Below, piece after piece: positions 17,943-28,481 of a DNA stretch of 64,000 bases; the stretch's first letter is position 1; each line of letters begins with the position of its first letter. The notes beneath the pieces are model-generated. The model worked only from the letters and a program-made list of their open reading frames with translations. It made no database searches and was not told the origin of the DNA. Position numbers and translations under genes: made by a program. Location of the stretch: contig NZ_CP136910.1 in assembly GCF_033100115.1 (NCBI RefSeq), positions 1,674,001-1,738,000 on the forward strand, read 5' to 3'. This stretch comes from Anaerocolumna sp. AGMB13020 (GTDB lineage: Bacteria > Bacillota > Clostridia > Lachnospirales > Lachnospiraceae).

Positions 17943-18236
17943 ATTTCTCTCCGTTCCTGGGCTAAACATATTTTAAGCTGGATGCTGGTAACAATATCAT
18001 GTCAAATGACCATAATACTTTTGCATATATACCTCCATTACCTCCATCACTTAAAATATCGGTTTCAAGACAGTTATGATCCGATAATAAGAAGCTGCTA
18101 TCGAACAGCCTGTTTCTAAACTATTCAATAGCAGTTCTTCTACTATTATATTCAATTCTTTTGTCATATTTACTCATTTTTTGTTATTCAAAAACGATAT
18201 CTGTTATTTCCTTCATTTTCCTGTGCATTTAATAAT

Positions 18237-18418
18237 GTGTATTGAATGCTGTGTATTATATTCCGTATATTGAATGCTGTATATTGTATTCCGTGTATTG
18301 AATGCTGTGTATTGTATTCTGTGTATTGTATTCCGTGTATTGAATGCTGTGTATTGAATGCTGTGTATTGTATTCTGTGTATTGTATTCTATATATCGAA
18401 TGCTTTATGTTGAATCCT
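18237..18418. repeat. 14-bp tandem repeat, 13 units
   Basis: Thirteen consecutive 14-base units of two alternating types, GTGTATTGAATGCT and GTGTATTGTATTCC/T, with the last two degraded. The array ends ten bases before the stop codon of the leftward MFS gene. Non-coding; a minisatellite that may vary in copy number. Confidence 0.92.
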
Positions 18419-18428
18419 TTTCAACTTC

Positions 18429-19868
18429 TTAAACAGATACCCTTCCATCCTGTCTGTTCGTATCGATTTTCTCTGTTTCAATCTGAAACTTAATATAAAC
18501 AGAGCAGCCAATCAGTATAAGAAAACCTAACACATTTAGTATCTGCTGGGGATATATATAAAGTCCATTAATTGTAACCGAATGCCCTTCAAGAAAATTA
18601 AGAAGTCTTCCGCCCACTACCGAGACTAAAAATCCCAGTGCACCAGACAAAGAGGATACTAAGGATAACCATATCATTCTCTTTTCGTTCTTAAAGAAGT
18701 CCAACTGTACTCCGAATAAACCTATACCTACAAAGGCCCAGGCCGTTGAGGATAACAGTGCTCCCAGGATATGAAAGGGATAGGCATTTGCCGGTACTGT
18801 AAAAGCTATCGCTAAGAGGTTTAAACCCAGTATTGCCAGGCTATAGCGCAGAATTTTTGCCATACCGTATTTGTCCGCCATTCTGCCAATCTTAGGCGTT
18901 ATATAGATACGGTATAGATTACAGAAAAATCCCACCAGCATCATAAAGGTATAAGGAAGCTTTAATACATTTACCTGATAACTGGCTATAAAAGGTATGG
19001 ATATATAAAAGCCTGTTATATAAAGGCTCTGAAGTATTAATGCTTTGCGAAATTTTTTATCCCTAAAGGCTTCTGCCAGCTCAGGAAGGAGTTTCCCTTT
19101 CTCTGTCTTATGCGTTACCGGGTTTGTTTCCTTTGCTCTTTTGACAAGCCTGCCGTGCATTTCCTTACCTTCGGTATTCAGATAGGATACACGGGGCTCC
19201 TTCATTTTAGACATCGCTATGACATTGATAATAACCAGCACTAAAATAAGAATTCCTAACACCAGAAATCCCATGCGAATGCTTTTTGATTTAAAAAAGT
19301 CAAATATAACACCTGCAATTAGCATAGTACCAGACACAACAAATACAGCTACTGAGTCTTTAATTGAAAAATATTTTCCTCTCAGCCTGCTTGGTACCAG
19401 GCTGGCAATCCAGTCCTGGGAAGCAGGTGTTCCTATCTGTACAAATATCTGTGCCAGAAAATAGAACAATACAATCAATAGTGCTTTCAGTTCATCACTT
19501 ATTGGTAAAAAAGGTACAAAATATATAACAGAAAATAAAACTCTAAAAAAAGAGGTAAAGCATACAAGAAATTTATATTTCTTTATGCGCCCCATATACT
19601 GGATTAAAAATATCTGTGCTATGGCAGCCAAACTTGCTAAGGAAGTAATAATACCAATGTTGGCATCAGAAATATTACAATAGGTCATTAAGGTAGCTAT
19701 AAAGGTTCCACCGGCTAATTGGACAATTGTCTGAGCAGCACTATCCCCGATCGTAAAATTTACTCTGCTTTTTTTATAGTCCGCTTTATTTTCCGGAAGT
19801 GCCATAAAGTATATCCTGCGCAGCTTTGCAAGCAGATATTGATTGAAAAATTTTATATTATGTGACAT
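18429..19868 (-). CDS. Major facilitator superfamily permease
   Basis: 479-residue integral membrane protein with about 12 hydrophobic helices in two halves separated by a charged loop (about 225-265: MSKMKEPRVSYLNTEGKEMH onward). The N-terminal half carries SRLRGKYFSIKDS, an MFS loop 2-3-like motif, and the C-terminal half PKIGRMADKYGMAKILRYS. The substrate cannot be inferred. GGAGGG lies 11 bases before the ATG. It is a single gene with the 14-bp minisatellite directly downstream. Confidence 0.85.
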   Translation of the reverse strand: MSHNIKFFNQYLLAKLRRIYFMALPENKADYKKSRVNFTIGDSAAQTIVQLAGGTFIATLMTYCNISDANIGIITSLASLAAIAQIFLIQYMGRIKKYKFLVCFTSFFRVLFSVIYFVPFLPISDELKALLIVLFYFLAQIFVQIGTPASQDWIASLVPSRLRGKYFSIKDSVAVFVVSGTMLIAGVIFDFFKSKSIRMGFLVLGILILVLVIINVIAMSKMKEPRVSYLNTEGKEMHGRLVKRAKETNPVTHKTEKGKLLPELAEAFRDKKFRKALILQSLYITGFYISIPFIASYQVNVLKLPYTFMMLVGFFCNLYRIYITPKIGRMADKYGMAKILRYSLAILGLNLLAIAFTVPANAYPFHILGALLSSTAWAFVGIGLFGVQLDFFKNEKRMIWLSLVSSLSGALGFLVSVVGGRLLNFLEGHSVTINGLYIYPQQILNVLGFLILIGCSVYIKFQIETEKIDTNRQDGRVSV

Positions 19869-20159
19869 TAAGAATGAAGCCCTCCAAAGCCCATTGTTTT
19901 CTGATTAGTAGTAACAGAACACAATTATAGCTTAGGCGAACACATATGTAAATTGATTTCATTTACCAATAGATATACTTCTTTTGTGTTTTCTTATATA
20001 TTTTCTGATATTTTTTCAAATTTATTCCTTATTTTATTACTGCATATTTACCAGTTGTTTTTATTATCCCTTTTTATTTTCTTGTCATCCTACTCAATTT
20101 TGATTTTTCTGCATATTCCAAATACACTTATTCCAATAAGAAGTAGTTGCTATACTTCT

Positions 20160-20699
20160 TTATACATTGGTATCATATACCTGATAATAGCCTTGAGGGA
20201 AACCACAGATTGGGCATATAGCAGGTGCACAAACACCACCCAGAATATTTCCACAGTTTATACAAATCCATAATACCTGACTTCTTTTACAAAATACCTC
20301 ATTGTTTTCAATATCATTGGCAAAGTTCTCAAAAATCACCTCATGATTCAGCTCAATATTAGCAACGCCATTAAAAAGCGCTTCTATCTGGATATATCCT
20401 TCTTCTCTGGCAGTTTCTGCATATTGTCTATAGGTATCGTTTCCTTTCGCTTCTTCTGATGCAGCTGCCAGTCTAAGATTCTCCAGAGTGCTTGGCATTG
20501 TTCCCTGATTGATTAATTGAAGCCAGATGGTGGCATGCTCTCTTTCAAATCCGGCAATTATATCAAATACATTACCGATTTGGATATAACCATCCTGTCT
20601 TGCTTTAATTCCATCTATCCGATATCTTGTACTGCTCATAAGTTCACCCTCAAAAGCACGCTGCAAGTTCATAAACGTTCTGCTTTGTGTAAAATCCAT
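20160..20699 (-). CDS. Rubrerythrin-like peroxide-scavenging protein
   Basis: 179-residue protein with an N-terminal ferritin-like four-helix di-iron domain (FEGELMSSTRYRIDG, FEREHATIW, IELNHEVIFENF) and a C-terminal rubredoxin-like domain with Cys-x2-Cys in CINCGN and CPICGFP. Rubrerythrins reduce hydrogen peroxide in anaerobes. I chose the ATG at 20699, preceded by AGAAGG and matching the usual N-terminus; the upstream in-frame ATG adds 27 unlikely residues. I saw no PerR box. It is a single gene divergent from a small conserved protein. Confidence 0.92.
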   Translation of the reverse strand: MDFTQSRTFMNLQRAFEGELMSSTRYRIDGIKARQDGYIQIGNVFDIIAGFEREHATIWLQLINQGTMPSTLENLRLAAASEEAKGNDTYRQYAETAREEGYIQIEALFNGVANIELNHEVIFENFANDIENNEVFCKRSQVLWICINCGNILGGVCAPAICPICGFPQGYYQVYDTNV

Positions 20700-20863
20700 T
20701 GTTTTTCCTTCTTTCTCCGGTATATTACTAAATAATATGTATTTTCCAATGCAAATATGTGACTGGATAATTTTTATCAATTAGTAAATGCATATTTTTT
20801 ATAAATCAGGAGATAATGTTTTTGGAAGTGAAATGGAGCAAATCCGGAAAAGAGGTTGTCATT

Positions 20864-21016
20864 ATGTCATATGTTGCACCAGCAATTAAAGATAGGTTTG
20901 AATCCCTGCCCATAGAACTAAAGGATTCGATTTTAAAAAGAAATGTCACATTGAATAATATACAGGATTTAATACAGGTTCTAGAGCAGATCGTAGCAGA
21001 AGGAGAAAGAGCATAA
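20864..21016 (+). CDS. Small conserved hypothetical protein (50 aa)
   Basis: Product of 50 residues starting MSYVAPAIKDRFESLPIELK, predicted as two or three helices, acidic at the C-terminus. Similar short proteins occur in Lachnospiraceae, but I know no function. GAGG lies 8 bases before the ATG at 20864. An in-frame ATG at 20816, preceded by AGGAG at short spacing, would give 66 residues. The stop codon is inside the terminator loop, so the gene is monocistronic. Confidence 0.6.
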   Translation: MSYVAPAIKDRFESLPIELKDSILKRNVTLNNIQDLIQVLEQIVAEGERA

Positions 21017-21037
21017 CAGCTCTTTCTCCTTCTGTTT
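20998..21037 (+). terminator. Terminator overlapping the small gene's stop
   Basis: A perfect 15-bp inverted repeat (20998-21012 with 21019-21033) with a six-base loop that includes the stop codon, followed by GTTTTG. The stem encodes the last codons of the gene. Confidence 0.85.
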
Positions 21038-21086
21038 TGTCATATATTCCAGCCTTGTGTTTGTCTTTGTATTAGACTCTATTTCT

Positions 21087-21140
21087 GTCTTGTTTTTGTC
21101 TTTTGTCTTGTTTTTGTCTTTTGTCTTGTTTTTATCTTAG
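21087..21140. repeat. 18-bp tandem repeat, three units
   Basis: Three consecutive 18-base units of GTCTTGTTTTTGTCTTTT; the third is altered. It lies in a T-rich stretch between the small protein and the chemoreceptor-like gene and is probably slipped-strand expansion. Confidence 0.8.
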
Positions 21141-21220
21141 TTTTAGACCTATTTCAGTCTTTTTAGTATTGTTTTAAACTCTATTATACTTTTTTTAATG
21201 AATTGCTATAGTTCATATTT

Positions 21221-21928
21221 TCAGTTCATCTGTTCCTTTAACTCAATGAGCATCTGCAGAGTATCTTTTACATTATCAGTGATATCTCTCTGATAGGCGA
21301 TTTCATGTTCAACGTTTCTGGAAACATCATTTGATATATAGGCTGCTTCAAGAATTTTTTGAAATACCTTCTTAACGTCACTTACCATATCATTTTGCTT
21401 CTTTACGATATCATAGATATTGTCCATGGCTTTCACGGTCTCTGTAACAAAGGATTGTATGGATGCAATGGTTTCTGAGATTTCTTTCGATGATTTCGCT
21501 GATTGGGAGGCTAGATTTCTGACCTCACCGGCTACTACTGCAAATCCCTTTCCCTGCTCGCCGGCCCTGGCTGCTTCTATGGATGCATTTAAGGATAACA
21601 TATTGGTTTTATTGGAGATACCGCCAATCACTTCTGCAAATCCTACGATCATATTTGACAGGTTCTTCATTTGATTCATATTTTGGGAAGAGTTCTCTAC
21701 CACTTCATTCAACGATTTAATTCTGTCCAATAAGTCATCTACACAGGTTATACCATCTTTTACAAGGTTTAAGGATGTATCTGAGCTGTTAATTGCATCA
21801 AATGCATTCTTTTCAACTTTTAATTGGGAGGTATCAAGATTTTTTACTATCTCACCTATACTCTTAATAAACTCATCTTGCTTCGCCAATAATCTGTCAA
21901 TTTCTGCGCAGTCTTTCATACAATCCAT
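21221..21928 (-). CDS. Soluble methyl-accepting chemotaxis-like signalling protein
   Basis: About 235 residues with no membrane helix. The centre holds the MCP signalling hairpin tip, with [20 protein letters not shown] and the following [13 protein letters not shown]. The N-terminal 60 residues are a short helical region with two cysteines and no known sensor domain; the C-terminus is coiled coil. Full MCPs are much longer, so this is a short cytosolic type that would bind CheA/CheW through the tip. I chose the ATG at 21928, with AAAGG 12 bases upstream; a TTG 12 bases earlier is possible. No che genes are nearby. Confidence 0.85.
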   Translation of the reverse strand: MDCMKDCAEIDRLLAKQDEFIKSIGEIVKNLDTSQLKVEKNAFDAINSSDTSLNLVKDGITCVDDLLDRIKSLNEVVENSSQNMNQMKNLSNMIVGFAEVIGGISNKTNMLSLNASIEAARAGEQGKGFAVVAGEVRNLASQSAKSSKEISETIASIQSFVTETVKAMDNIYDIVKKQNDMVSDVKKVFQKILEAAYISNDVSRNVEHEIAYQRDITDNVKDTLQMLIELKEQMN

Positions 21929-22020
21929 ATCAATAACCAACCTTTCTCACAGCCTGCATCTAGGAGCCACAGGCACTATTTTGCATGTGAAATATCATTT
22001 GCATCACACAATTACCTCGT

Positions 22021-23388
22021 TTATAAGGAGCTTCCCTGTGAAAATAACCTGTTCAATTCTCTGATATTTTTTACGCCAATCAGCTTCATGCTTGTTTTTT
22101 TAATGGAATCAGCATTTGTCTTAGGAAGGATACAGACCTTAAAGCCCATTTTTTCCGCTTCTGCCACCCTTTGGTCTGCCATACTGACACCTCTTACTTC
22201 GCCGGTAAGACCAATCTCACCAAAGCAGATGGTATGACTGTCCAAAGCAAGATTGCGGTAACTTGATAATATGGCAAGAACTATACCCAAATCCAATGCA
22301 GGTTCATTGATCCTCATTCCGCCGGCAACATTGACATAAGCATCCATGGATGCCATCTGAAGCCCGATTCTTTTCTCAAGCACTGCCATCAGGAGGTTTA
22401 CCCTGTTGTAATCCGTACCTGCTGCCGTACGTCTTGGCATATTAAAATTCGTCTGGCAGACTAACGCCTGCACTTCTACCAGTATAGGTCTTGTCCCCTC
22501 CATGGAAGCTGCGACTACAGAGCCTGGTTCATCCTCAGGTTTTCCTTGAAGCATGTATTCCGAAGGATTTGTTACCTCTCTGAGTCCCTGGTCCATCATC
22601 TCAAAGACACCGATTTCATTGGTTGAACCAAATCGATTCTTTACACCACGAAGAATTCTGTAAGAAGCTTTATTCTCTCCTTCAAAATACAGCACAGTAT
22701 CCACCATATGCTCTAATACTCTGGGGCCTGCTACCACTCCTTCTTTGGTTACATGACCTACAATAAATATTGATATATTAAGGCCTTTCGCCATATGCAT
22801 CAGCACACTAGTTGTTTCTCTTACCTGGCTTACACTGCCCGGTGCTGCACCAATCTCTTCTTTATACATGGTCTGGATAGAATCGATAATTACAATCTCA
22901 GGTTTATTTTTATTTATGATTACTTCAATATTGTCAAGATTCGTCTCGCTTAAGAGAAGTAATTCTCCTTTAAATATACCAAGCCTGTCTGCCCTCATCT
23001 TAATCTGATGAAGGGATTCCTCACCTGATATATACAAAACTCTATGCTGTTTATCGGTTAATTCTTTACAAATCTGAAGTAGCAGGGTAGATTTTCCTAT
23101 TCCGGGGTCTCCTCCTACCAGTACCAAAGAGCCGACTACGATACCCCCGCCTAAAACTCTGTCCATTTCCTGCAGTCCTGTTGTCACCCTGTTATTTTCC
23201 GTTGCGCTTACAGCGGATAACAGCTGAGGTTCCGTAAGAATTCCGGTACTTCTGCTTTTTTCACCTTTCTTTAATGGCGGTTCTTCTGCAAAAGTATCCC
23301 AGGTCTTGCAGGCAGGGCACTGTCCCATCCATTTTGAACTCTCATATCCGCATTCCGTACAAAAGAATACATTCTTTGATTTGGCCAT
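22021..23388 (-). CDS. radA: DNA repair protein RadA (Sms)
   Basis: 455-residue ATPase and helicase that helps branch migration in recombination. An N-terminal C4 zinc finger (Cys10, Cys13, Cys24, Cys27) is followed by the RecA-like core with Walker A GGDPGIGKST, the RadA-specific KNRFGSTNE, and a C-terminal Lon-protease-like domain (GGMRINEPALDLGI, ICFGEIGLTGEVRGV). The length is standard. GGGAGG precedes the ATG. It lies downstream of clpC as in many Firmicutes, with one small gene between. Confidence 0.97.
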   Translation of the reverse strand: MAKSKNVFFCTECGYESSKWMGQCPACKTWDTFAEEPPLKKGEKSRSTGILTEPQLLSAVSATENNRVTTGLQEMDRVLGGGIVVGSLVLVGGDPGIGKSTLLLQICKELTDKQHRVLYISGEESLHQIKMRADRLGIFKGELLLLSETNLDNIEVIINKNKPEIVIIDSIQTMYKEEIGAAPGSVSQVRETTSVLMHMAKGLNISIFIVGHVTKEGVVAGPRVLEHMVDTVLYFEGENKASYRILRGVKNRFGSTNEIGVFEMMDQGLREVTNPSEYMLQGKPEDEPGSVVAASMEGTRPILVEVQALVCQTNFNMPRRTAAGTDYNRVNLLMAVLEKRIGLQMASMDAYVNVAGGMRINEPALDLGIVLAILSSYRNLALDSHTICFGEIGLTGEVRGVSMADQRVAEAEKMGFKVCILPKTNADSIKKTSMKLIGVKNIRELNRLFSQGSSL

Positions 23389-23497
23389 ACAATCCTCCCA
23401 TTGCGATTACACACACTTTCATACTGATTGGAAATTGTGTATGGAATTAAGGGGATTTCTTACACAATTGCCTTTATTTTACATCCCAAATTGTAAC

Positions 23498-23523
23498 AAA
23501 GGAGAGGAATTATCCTCTCCTTT
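23498..23523. terminator. Hairpin after the 138-residue gene
   Basis: AAAGGAGAGGA and TCCTCTCCTTT are perfect 11-bp arms around ATTA. It lies 33 bases past the stop of the leftward gene at 23556. The T-run is short, so termination may be partial with read-through to radA. Confidence 0.6.
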
Positions 23524-23555
23524 CCAATATTCTTGCTATTCATATTACTTTTTCA

Positions 23556-23972
23556 TTAACTCTTTACTATTTTTACCTCAGCTTTACCACTATTGGTACC
23601 CAGCTCCACGCTAAAATTCAGTTTACCGCCAAGATTCGTCTTCACCTTACCTAAGTTGGTATCATCAATATAGATCTTATATTCCTTCTCTGCTTCCAGT
23701 TCAAGAGTTATCTGAGAATCCTCATAACCTTCTACTGTAAAACTGATTTCTCTTTCGGTAATATTCATCTCATTTACAGAGGTTCCAGGTACTGATTCGT
23801 ACACGATCATACCGTTCTTCTCTAATTTTGTAATTTCCTTAAAGGTCTTAACTTTATACAAATCGCCATTATGTTCGAAATCATTGACCTTGGATTTCTC
23901 GCTTAATTCATAATTTCCGAAACTTATTGTCCCATTGCTTTCTTTACGAATTAACTCTTTTACAATTGACAT
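23556..23972 (-). CDS. Conserved 138-residue protein, often annotated endosialidase-like
   Basis: A soluble beta-rich protein common in Lachnospiraceae and often named endosialidase catalytic beta chain, a label without clear support. Visible features: a start like MSIVKELIRKESNGTISFG, the segment DFEHNGDLYKVKTFKEITKL, and LGGKLNFSVEL near the C-terminus. There is no catalytic motif, signal peptide or membrane helix. GGGAGG precedes the ATG. It lies between clpC and radA, where many relatives have no gene. Function unknown. Confidence 0.75.
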   Translation of the reverse strand: MSIVKELIRKESNGTISFGNYELSEKSKVNDFEHNGDLYKVKTFKEITKLEKNGMIVYESVPGTSVNEMNITEREISFTVEGYEDSQITLELEAEKEYKIYIDDTNLGKVKTNLGGKLNFSVELGTNSGKAEVKIVKS

Positions 23973-24146
23973 GTAAAAATCCTCCCAATAGATAAATGCT
24001 TGCTTTTTCCTTTAGTCATATATGCTAATCATCTGGAGAAGGAAGTGCTGCCTTCCTTCTCCGCTTAATGTTACGCTTTATGATTATAGCTCATATTATA
24101 CTATATTTTCGTGTCAATTTCCACAGGATTATTCACAAGTTTTGAA

Positions 24147-26591
24147 TTATTTTTTGGAAATTTTGATTTCTTTGTCGATTAATTCAACAAAAGCTGTATC
24201 TCCGCTCTTAATCTTACCTTCCAATATTTCTTCCGCAAGCTTATCTTCAATATTTGTCTGGATGGCTCTTCTTAAAGGTCTGGCACCATAATTCTGATCG
24301 AAGCCAGTTTCAGCTATATGTGCAGTCACCTCTTCACCTATTTCAAGGTTAATGCTCATCTGCTGTTTTGCTCTCTTTGTGATAGTGGCAAGCATGATAC
24401 CTACAATGCTCTTGATATCCTCTTTGGAAAGGGAATGGAATACGATCATTTCATCAATTCTGTTTATGAATTCCGGCTTAAAGATACGTTTAACTTCCTC
24501 CAGTACCCCTTCACGCATTTTCTTGTAATCTTCCTTTTCATCACTGACAGAAGCGAAACCAAGTTTTTTGGGAGAAATAATATTCTGGGCACCTGCATTG
24601 GAGGTCATGATAATTATGGTATTTTTAAAGCTTACTTTTCTTCCCTGGGCATCGGTTATATGACCATCATCCAATACCTGTAAAAGGATATTAAATACAT
24701 CAGGATGGGCTTTTTCCACCTCATCAAAAAGAATAACGGAATAAGGATTCTGCCTTACCTTTTCACTTAACTGACCGCCTTCATCATAACCAACATATCC
24801 CGGAGGAGAACCGATGAGCTTGGAGACACTATGCTTCTCCATGTATTCCGACATATCTACTCTAATCATGGAATTTTCACTGCCAAACATAGCTTCTGCC
24901 AGGGCTTTTGAAAGTTCAGTCTTACCTACACCAGTAGGCCCGAGAAATAAGAAAGAACCAATAGGTCTTCCCGGATCCTTTAAGCCCACTCTGCCTCTTC
25001 GAATTGCCTTGGAAACAGCTGACACTGCATCTTCCTGCCCGATAACCCTTTCATGAAGGATCTTCTCTAAATTCCTTAAACGTTCAGATTCTTCTTCCTC
25101 AAGCTTTCTAACAGGAATCTTGGTCCAGCTTGAGATAATATCTGCAATTTCATTTTCACCAACAATCAAGAGATTATCCTGCTTTTCCTTTTCGGTTTTT
25201 ACCTGCAAGGCATTTAGATTAAGTGTTATTTCTTCCTGCTGTCTCTTTAAATCTCCGGCTTTCTCATATTCTTCGTTTTTGATTGCCTGTTCTTTCTGCT
25301 CTTCCAATGTCTGAATCTGCGTTTCCAGCTCTTTTACCTCAGGAGAAGTAATATAAGTACTGAGCCTTACCTTGGAGGCTGCTTCATCCATTAAATCGAT
25401 GGCTTTATCAGGTAAATAGCGGTCATTGATATATCGGCTGGACATCTTAACTGCCGCTTCCAATGCTTCATCGGTAATCTTAACCTTATGATGTGCTTCG
25501 TAACTGTCCCTTAAACCCTTTAAGATAAGGATAGCTTCCTCTTCTGAGGGCTCTTCTACTACAACGGGCTGGAATCTTCTCTCCAATGCGGCGTCTTTCT
25601 CGATATATTTACGGTACTCTTCTCTGGTGGTAGCACCAATTAGCTGCAGCTCACCTCTTGCCAGTGAAGGCTTTAATATATTTGAGGCGTCAATGGCACC
25701 CTCTGCTCCGCCTGCTCCGATTATTGTATGAATCTCATCGATAAACAGCAGTACATTGCCGTCACCCATTACTTCACTGATTACCTTCTTGATTCTTTCT
25801 TCAAATTCACCTCTGTATTTAGAGCCTGCAACCATTCCGGACAGATCCAGGGTAAGTACCCGCTTATCTTTAATCACTTCCGGTATATTTCCTTCAACAA
25901 TTTTTCTGGCAAGTCCTTCTGCAATGGCAGTCTTACCTACACCTGGTTCACCTACCAGGCAGGGATTATTCTTGGTACGTCTGCTCAATATCTGTATAAC
26001 TCTCTGGATTTCAGATTCTCTGCCGATTACAGGGTCTAACTTGCCTTCTCTTGCATATTCCGTTAAATCCCTGCTGTACTGATCCAGGGTAGGGGTATTG
26101 GATTTTGCTTTTGCTTTGCTTTTATTAGCGGAGTATTCATTCTTGGCAGTATTCATATCTGCTCCGATAGCGGTTAACAGATCCACATATAATTTCTGCA
26201 GATTAATACCAAGGGTATTTAACAGTCTTACTGCAATACAATCTGATTCTTTGATAAGTGCGATCAGAATATGTTCAGTTCCTACGGACTGGCTCTTTAA
26301 CCTTACTGCTTCTTTAAAGCTCTGATCAAGTATCCTCTTTGATCTTGGGGTAAAGCCGTCTACTTCAACTGCTTCCATGGTAGAACTGGGAGCAATCAGC
26401 TGATTTACCAGCTCCAATACCTTATTTACTTCCACTCCGTTTTTCTCCAGAACTCTTGCTGCCACACCATCGGATTGTAACAAACCAATGAGAAGGTGTT
26501 CTGTACCTACATAATTATGGGATAATTTATAAGCAACTTCTGTGGCATAATTAATAGCACGTTTTGCTTCTTCGGTATATCTCTCATTCAT
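24147..26591 (-). CDS. clpC: ATP-dependent Clp protease ATP-binding subunit ClpC
   Basis: 814-residue AAA+ unfoldase that feeds proteins, including those tagged by McsB, to ClpP. The N-terminal double Clp repeat (1-145) is followed by the first ATPase domain (Walker A GEPGVGKT, 214-221), the UVR-type middle domain typical of ClpC rather than ClpB (about 433-458), and the second ATPase domain (Walker A GPTGVGKT, 551-558). All motifs look intact. The weak site AGGTG precedes the ATG. It is the distal gene of the GntR-mcsA-mcsB-clpC cluster, separated from mcsB by 282 bases that hold a large hairpin. Confidence 0.97.
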   Translation of the reverse strand: MNERYTEEAKRAINYATEVAYKLSHNYVGTEHLLIGLLQSDGVAARVLEKNGVEVNKVLELVNQLIAPSSTMEAVEVDGFTPRSKRILDQSFKEAVRLKSQSVGTEHILIALIKESDCIAVRLLNTLGINLQKLYVDLLTAIGADMNTAKNEYSANKSKAKAKSNTPTLDQYSRDLTEYAREGKLDPVIGRESEIQRVIQILSRRTKNNPCLVGEPGVGKTAIAEGLARKIVEGNIPEVIKDKRVLTLDLSGMVAGSKYRGEFEERIKKVISEVMGDGNVLLFIDEIHTIIGAGGAEGAIDASNILKPSLARGELQLIGATTREEYRKYIEKDAALERRFQPVVVEEPSEEEAILILKGLRDSYEAHHKVKITDEALEAAVKMSSRYINDRYLPDKAIDLMDEAASKVRLSTYITSPEVKELETQIQTLEEQKEQAIKNEEYEKAGDLKRQQEEITLNLNALQVKTEKEKQDNLLIVGENEIADIISSWTKIPVRKLEEEESERLRNLEKILHERVIGQEDAVSAVSKAIRRGRVGLKDPGRPIGSFLFLGPTGVGKTELSKALAEAMFGSENSMIRVDMSEYMEKHSVSKLIGSPPGYVGYDEGGQLSEKVRQNPYSVILFDEVEKAHPDVFNILLQVLDDGHITDAQGRKVSFKNTIIIMTSNAGAQNIISPKKLGFASVSDEKEDYKKMREGVLEEVKRIFKPEFINRIDEMIVFHSLSKEDIKSIVGIMLATITKRAKQQMSINLEIGEEVTAHIAETGFDQNYGARPLRRAIQTNIEDKLAEEILEGKIKSGDTAFVELIDKEIKISKK

Positions 26592-26696
26592 AGTTTACAC
26601 CTGTTGCGCCACTCGTAAAATCAGTGGAGTAAAAGAATCTGTCAGTGGCATCCTTTCTTTTCAATTTTCTTTTACCCATTTAAAGGTTAAAGGTAC

Positions 26697-26800
26697 TATA
26701 TAAGTTGAATATTAGTTTTTTCCTTTTCAAAGTGTAAAATGTGCTGCAAAACTTATAATTTTATGCTTTGAAAAGGAAAAAACCATATTCAGCTTATATA
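26697..26800. repeat. 36-bp imperfect inverted repeat between mcsB and clpC
   Basis: The left arm 26697-26732 and right arm 26766-26800 are reverse complements except for one substitution and one single-base indel; the loop is 33 bases. In RNA this forms a very stable hairpin in the mcsB-clpC spacer. It may block, process or attenuate read-through into clpC, or be a small palindromic mobile element. There is no ORF. Confidence 0.85.
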
Positions 26801-26873
26801 TACCCTTTTCCTTCTTATTCTTTGAAAACCATCCGGTGCAAGAACTTCTCTTCCGGAAGGCCGTTTTTTATGG

Positions 26874-27908
26874 TTAAACCATATCCGGCAGCTTCTCTCT
26901 TACATAATCTGCTCTGAAAGTGTCTCTTCTTACACTTCCGATTGTTTTATCCAGGATACACTGTAAATTCCCAGGTTGTATTTCCATCATCAACTCATGA
27001 ACATTGCATTCTTCTTTTAAAGCTATAAGCTCCAGATCAACGCCTAACTTCACCTGTGACAATAACGTCATTGCATCCACAGAAGAAAGCTGCTTTGCAT
27101 ATTTTAGTACACCAAAGGAACGATGAACCTTATCTTCAAATTCATCATAGTTATGCGTCAGGATATATTCTCTATATCTGCGTTCCTGTTTCATTACCTG
27201 TTCTACAATACGGTTAAGACGGTCAATAATTTCTCTCTCCATACTGCCTAATGTTTTCTGGTTGGATATTTGATAAAGATTGCCCACACTTTTAGATGCT
27301 TCTCCATAGGTTCCTCTTAGAGCGATTCCATACTGGGACAGTTCTTCTGCAAGCTTGGTAATCTTGCCGGTTACAGTCAAAGCAGGCAGAAACATCATAT
27401 AGGATGCACGAAGTCCTGTTCCAACATTAGTGGGACAAGAGGTGAGATAACCATATTTTTCATGGTAGGCATATTCGAATAATTCACTTGCGATGTCATC
27501 AGCAGCATTGGCCTCAGCGAAGGCACCCATTATATTCATACCTCCGGTAATGGACTGTATTCTTAGATGGTCTTCTTCGTTTAACATGATACTGATTCTT
27601 TCATCTTCTGACAGGATAAGTCCTGTGCTCTGTTCTCTGTCCAACAAAAGAGGACTTATTATATGCCTCTCTACCATTGCTGTCTTTTCCGAATCTGATA
27701 ACAAATCAACATTACAGCTGTAATACTTCTTGGTTTCTTTCGCCTCCAGAACAGCTGTTGCTTCCTTTAACTTTTCTACCAGTTCTATTGCCTGGTTATC
27801 TGTAAGCTTAGCTGAGAATGGAAAAGACTTTAAATTTCTTGCCAGCCTTACACGGCTTGAAATTACTACATCACTGTTCTTTCCGTTTTCTTTATACCAC
27901 TTAGGCAT
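26874..27908 (-). CDS. mcsB: Protein arginine kinase McsB
   Basis: 344-residue ATP:guanido phosphotransferase-fold enzyme that phosphorylates arginines, marking proteins for ClpCP. Visible motifs: VISSRVRLARNL (15-26), LNEEDHLRIQ (109-118), SCPTNVGTGLR (157-167, with the conserved cysteine) and the C-terminal RDTFRADYVREKLP. The length matches the bacterial family. The start overlaps mcsA by 8 bases, indicating translational coupling. McsA is the expected activator. Confidence 0.96.
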   Translation of the reverse strand: MPKWYKENGKNSDVVISSRVRLARNLKSFPFSAKLTDNQAIELVEKLKEATAVLEAKETKKYYSCNVDLLSDSEKTAMVERHIISPLLLDREQSTGLILSEDERISIMLNEEDHLRIQSITGGMNIMGAFAEANAADDIASELFEYAYHEKYGYLTSCPTNVGTGLRASYMMFLPALTVTGKITKLAEELSQYGIALRGTYGEASKSVGNLYQISNQKTLGSMEREIIDRLNRIVEQVMKQERRYREYILTHNYDEFEDKVHRSFGVLKYAKQLSSVDAMTLLSQVKLGVDLELIALKEECNVHELMMEIQPGNLQCILDKTIGSVRRDTFRADYVREKLPDMV

Positions 27909-28449
27909 TGTTCATCTCCTCCTTCTTTAACTGACGGATTCGATCTCTTATTCTGGCTGCCTCCTCAAATTCTTCTTTTTCCACGGCATCCTGAAGCTTT
28001 ATGGATAATTTATCTATTTCAGACAGTTCTTTCACCAGCTTTTCTGTCTTTGTTTCAAAGCCTTTTGGTCTCTTGCCGTTATGGGTATCAGCACCCTGAA
28101 TGCTCTTAAGGCTCTTCTCAAGTACCTTCTGAAAGCTCTCATAACACTCAGCACATCCGAAACGGCTTTCTTTTAAAAACTCTGAATAAGTCATTCCGCA
28201 GTTCTTGCAACTGGGCTCCTTTTCCCCTTGCTCCGTTCCATGGAGGCTTCCGGGGGCCTGATAATTGCCAAGTATGGAGGACAACAGGTTACCAAGTGTC
28301 ATTTCCTTATTAAACATTCCTGAACCCATGGAAAAAGAGGTGTATTCCAAAGCACATTCTTCGCAGAGATGTTGTTCTTTCTTCTCGCCGTTAATGATTT
28401 CCGTATAATAAAGTTTTGCTTCGTTTTTCTTACACTTATCGCATAACAT
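27901..28449 (-). CDS. mcsA: McsB activator McsA (UvrB/UvrC motif protein)
   Basis: 182-residue zinc-binding partner of McsB. Four Cys-x2-Cys-type pairs are present (CDKCKK, CEECA, CKNCG, CAECY), then a C-terminal UVR helical hairpin, LSIKLQDAVEKEEFEEAARI. It stimulates McsB arginine kinase activity in the heat-shock response. It overlaps mcsB and lies 32 bases after the GntR gene, so the three should be one transcript. Confidence 0.94.
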   Translation of the reverse strand: MLCDKCKKNEAKLYYTEIINGEKKEQHLCEECALEYTSFSMGSGMFNKEMTLGNLLSSILGNYQAPGSLHGTEQGEKEPSCKNCGMTYSEFLKESRFGCAECYESFQKVLEKSLKSIQGADTHNGKRPKGFETKTEKLVKELSEIDKLSIKLQDAVEKEEFEEAARIRDRIRQLKKEEMNNA

Positions 28450-28481
28450 AGCTACATCCTCCTGTCCGGATGTGATTTCGG

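Noticed and set aside
20700..20863. PerR box upstream of the rubrerythrin gene
   Set aside because: The stretch is AT-rich but no palindrome close to TTATAATnATTATAA is present.
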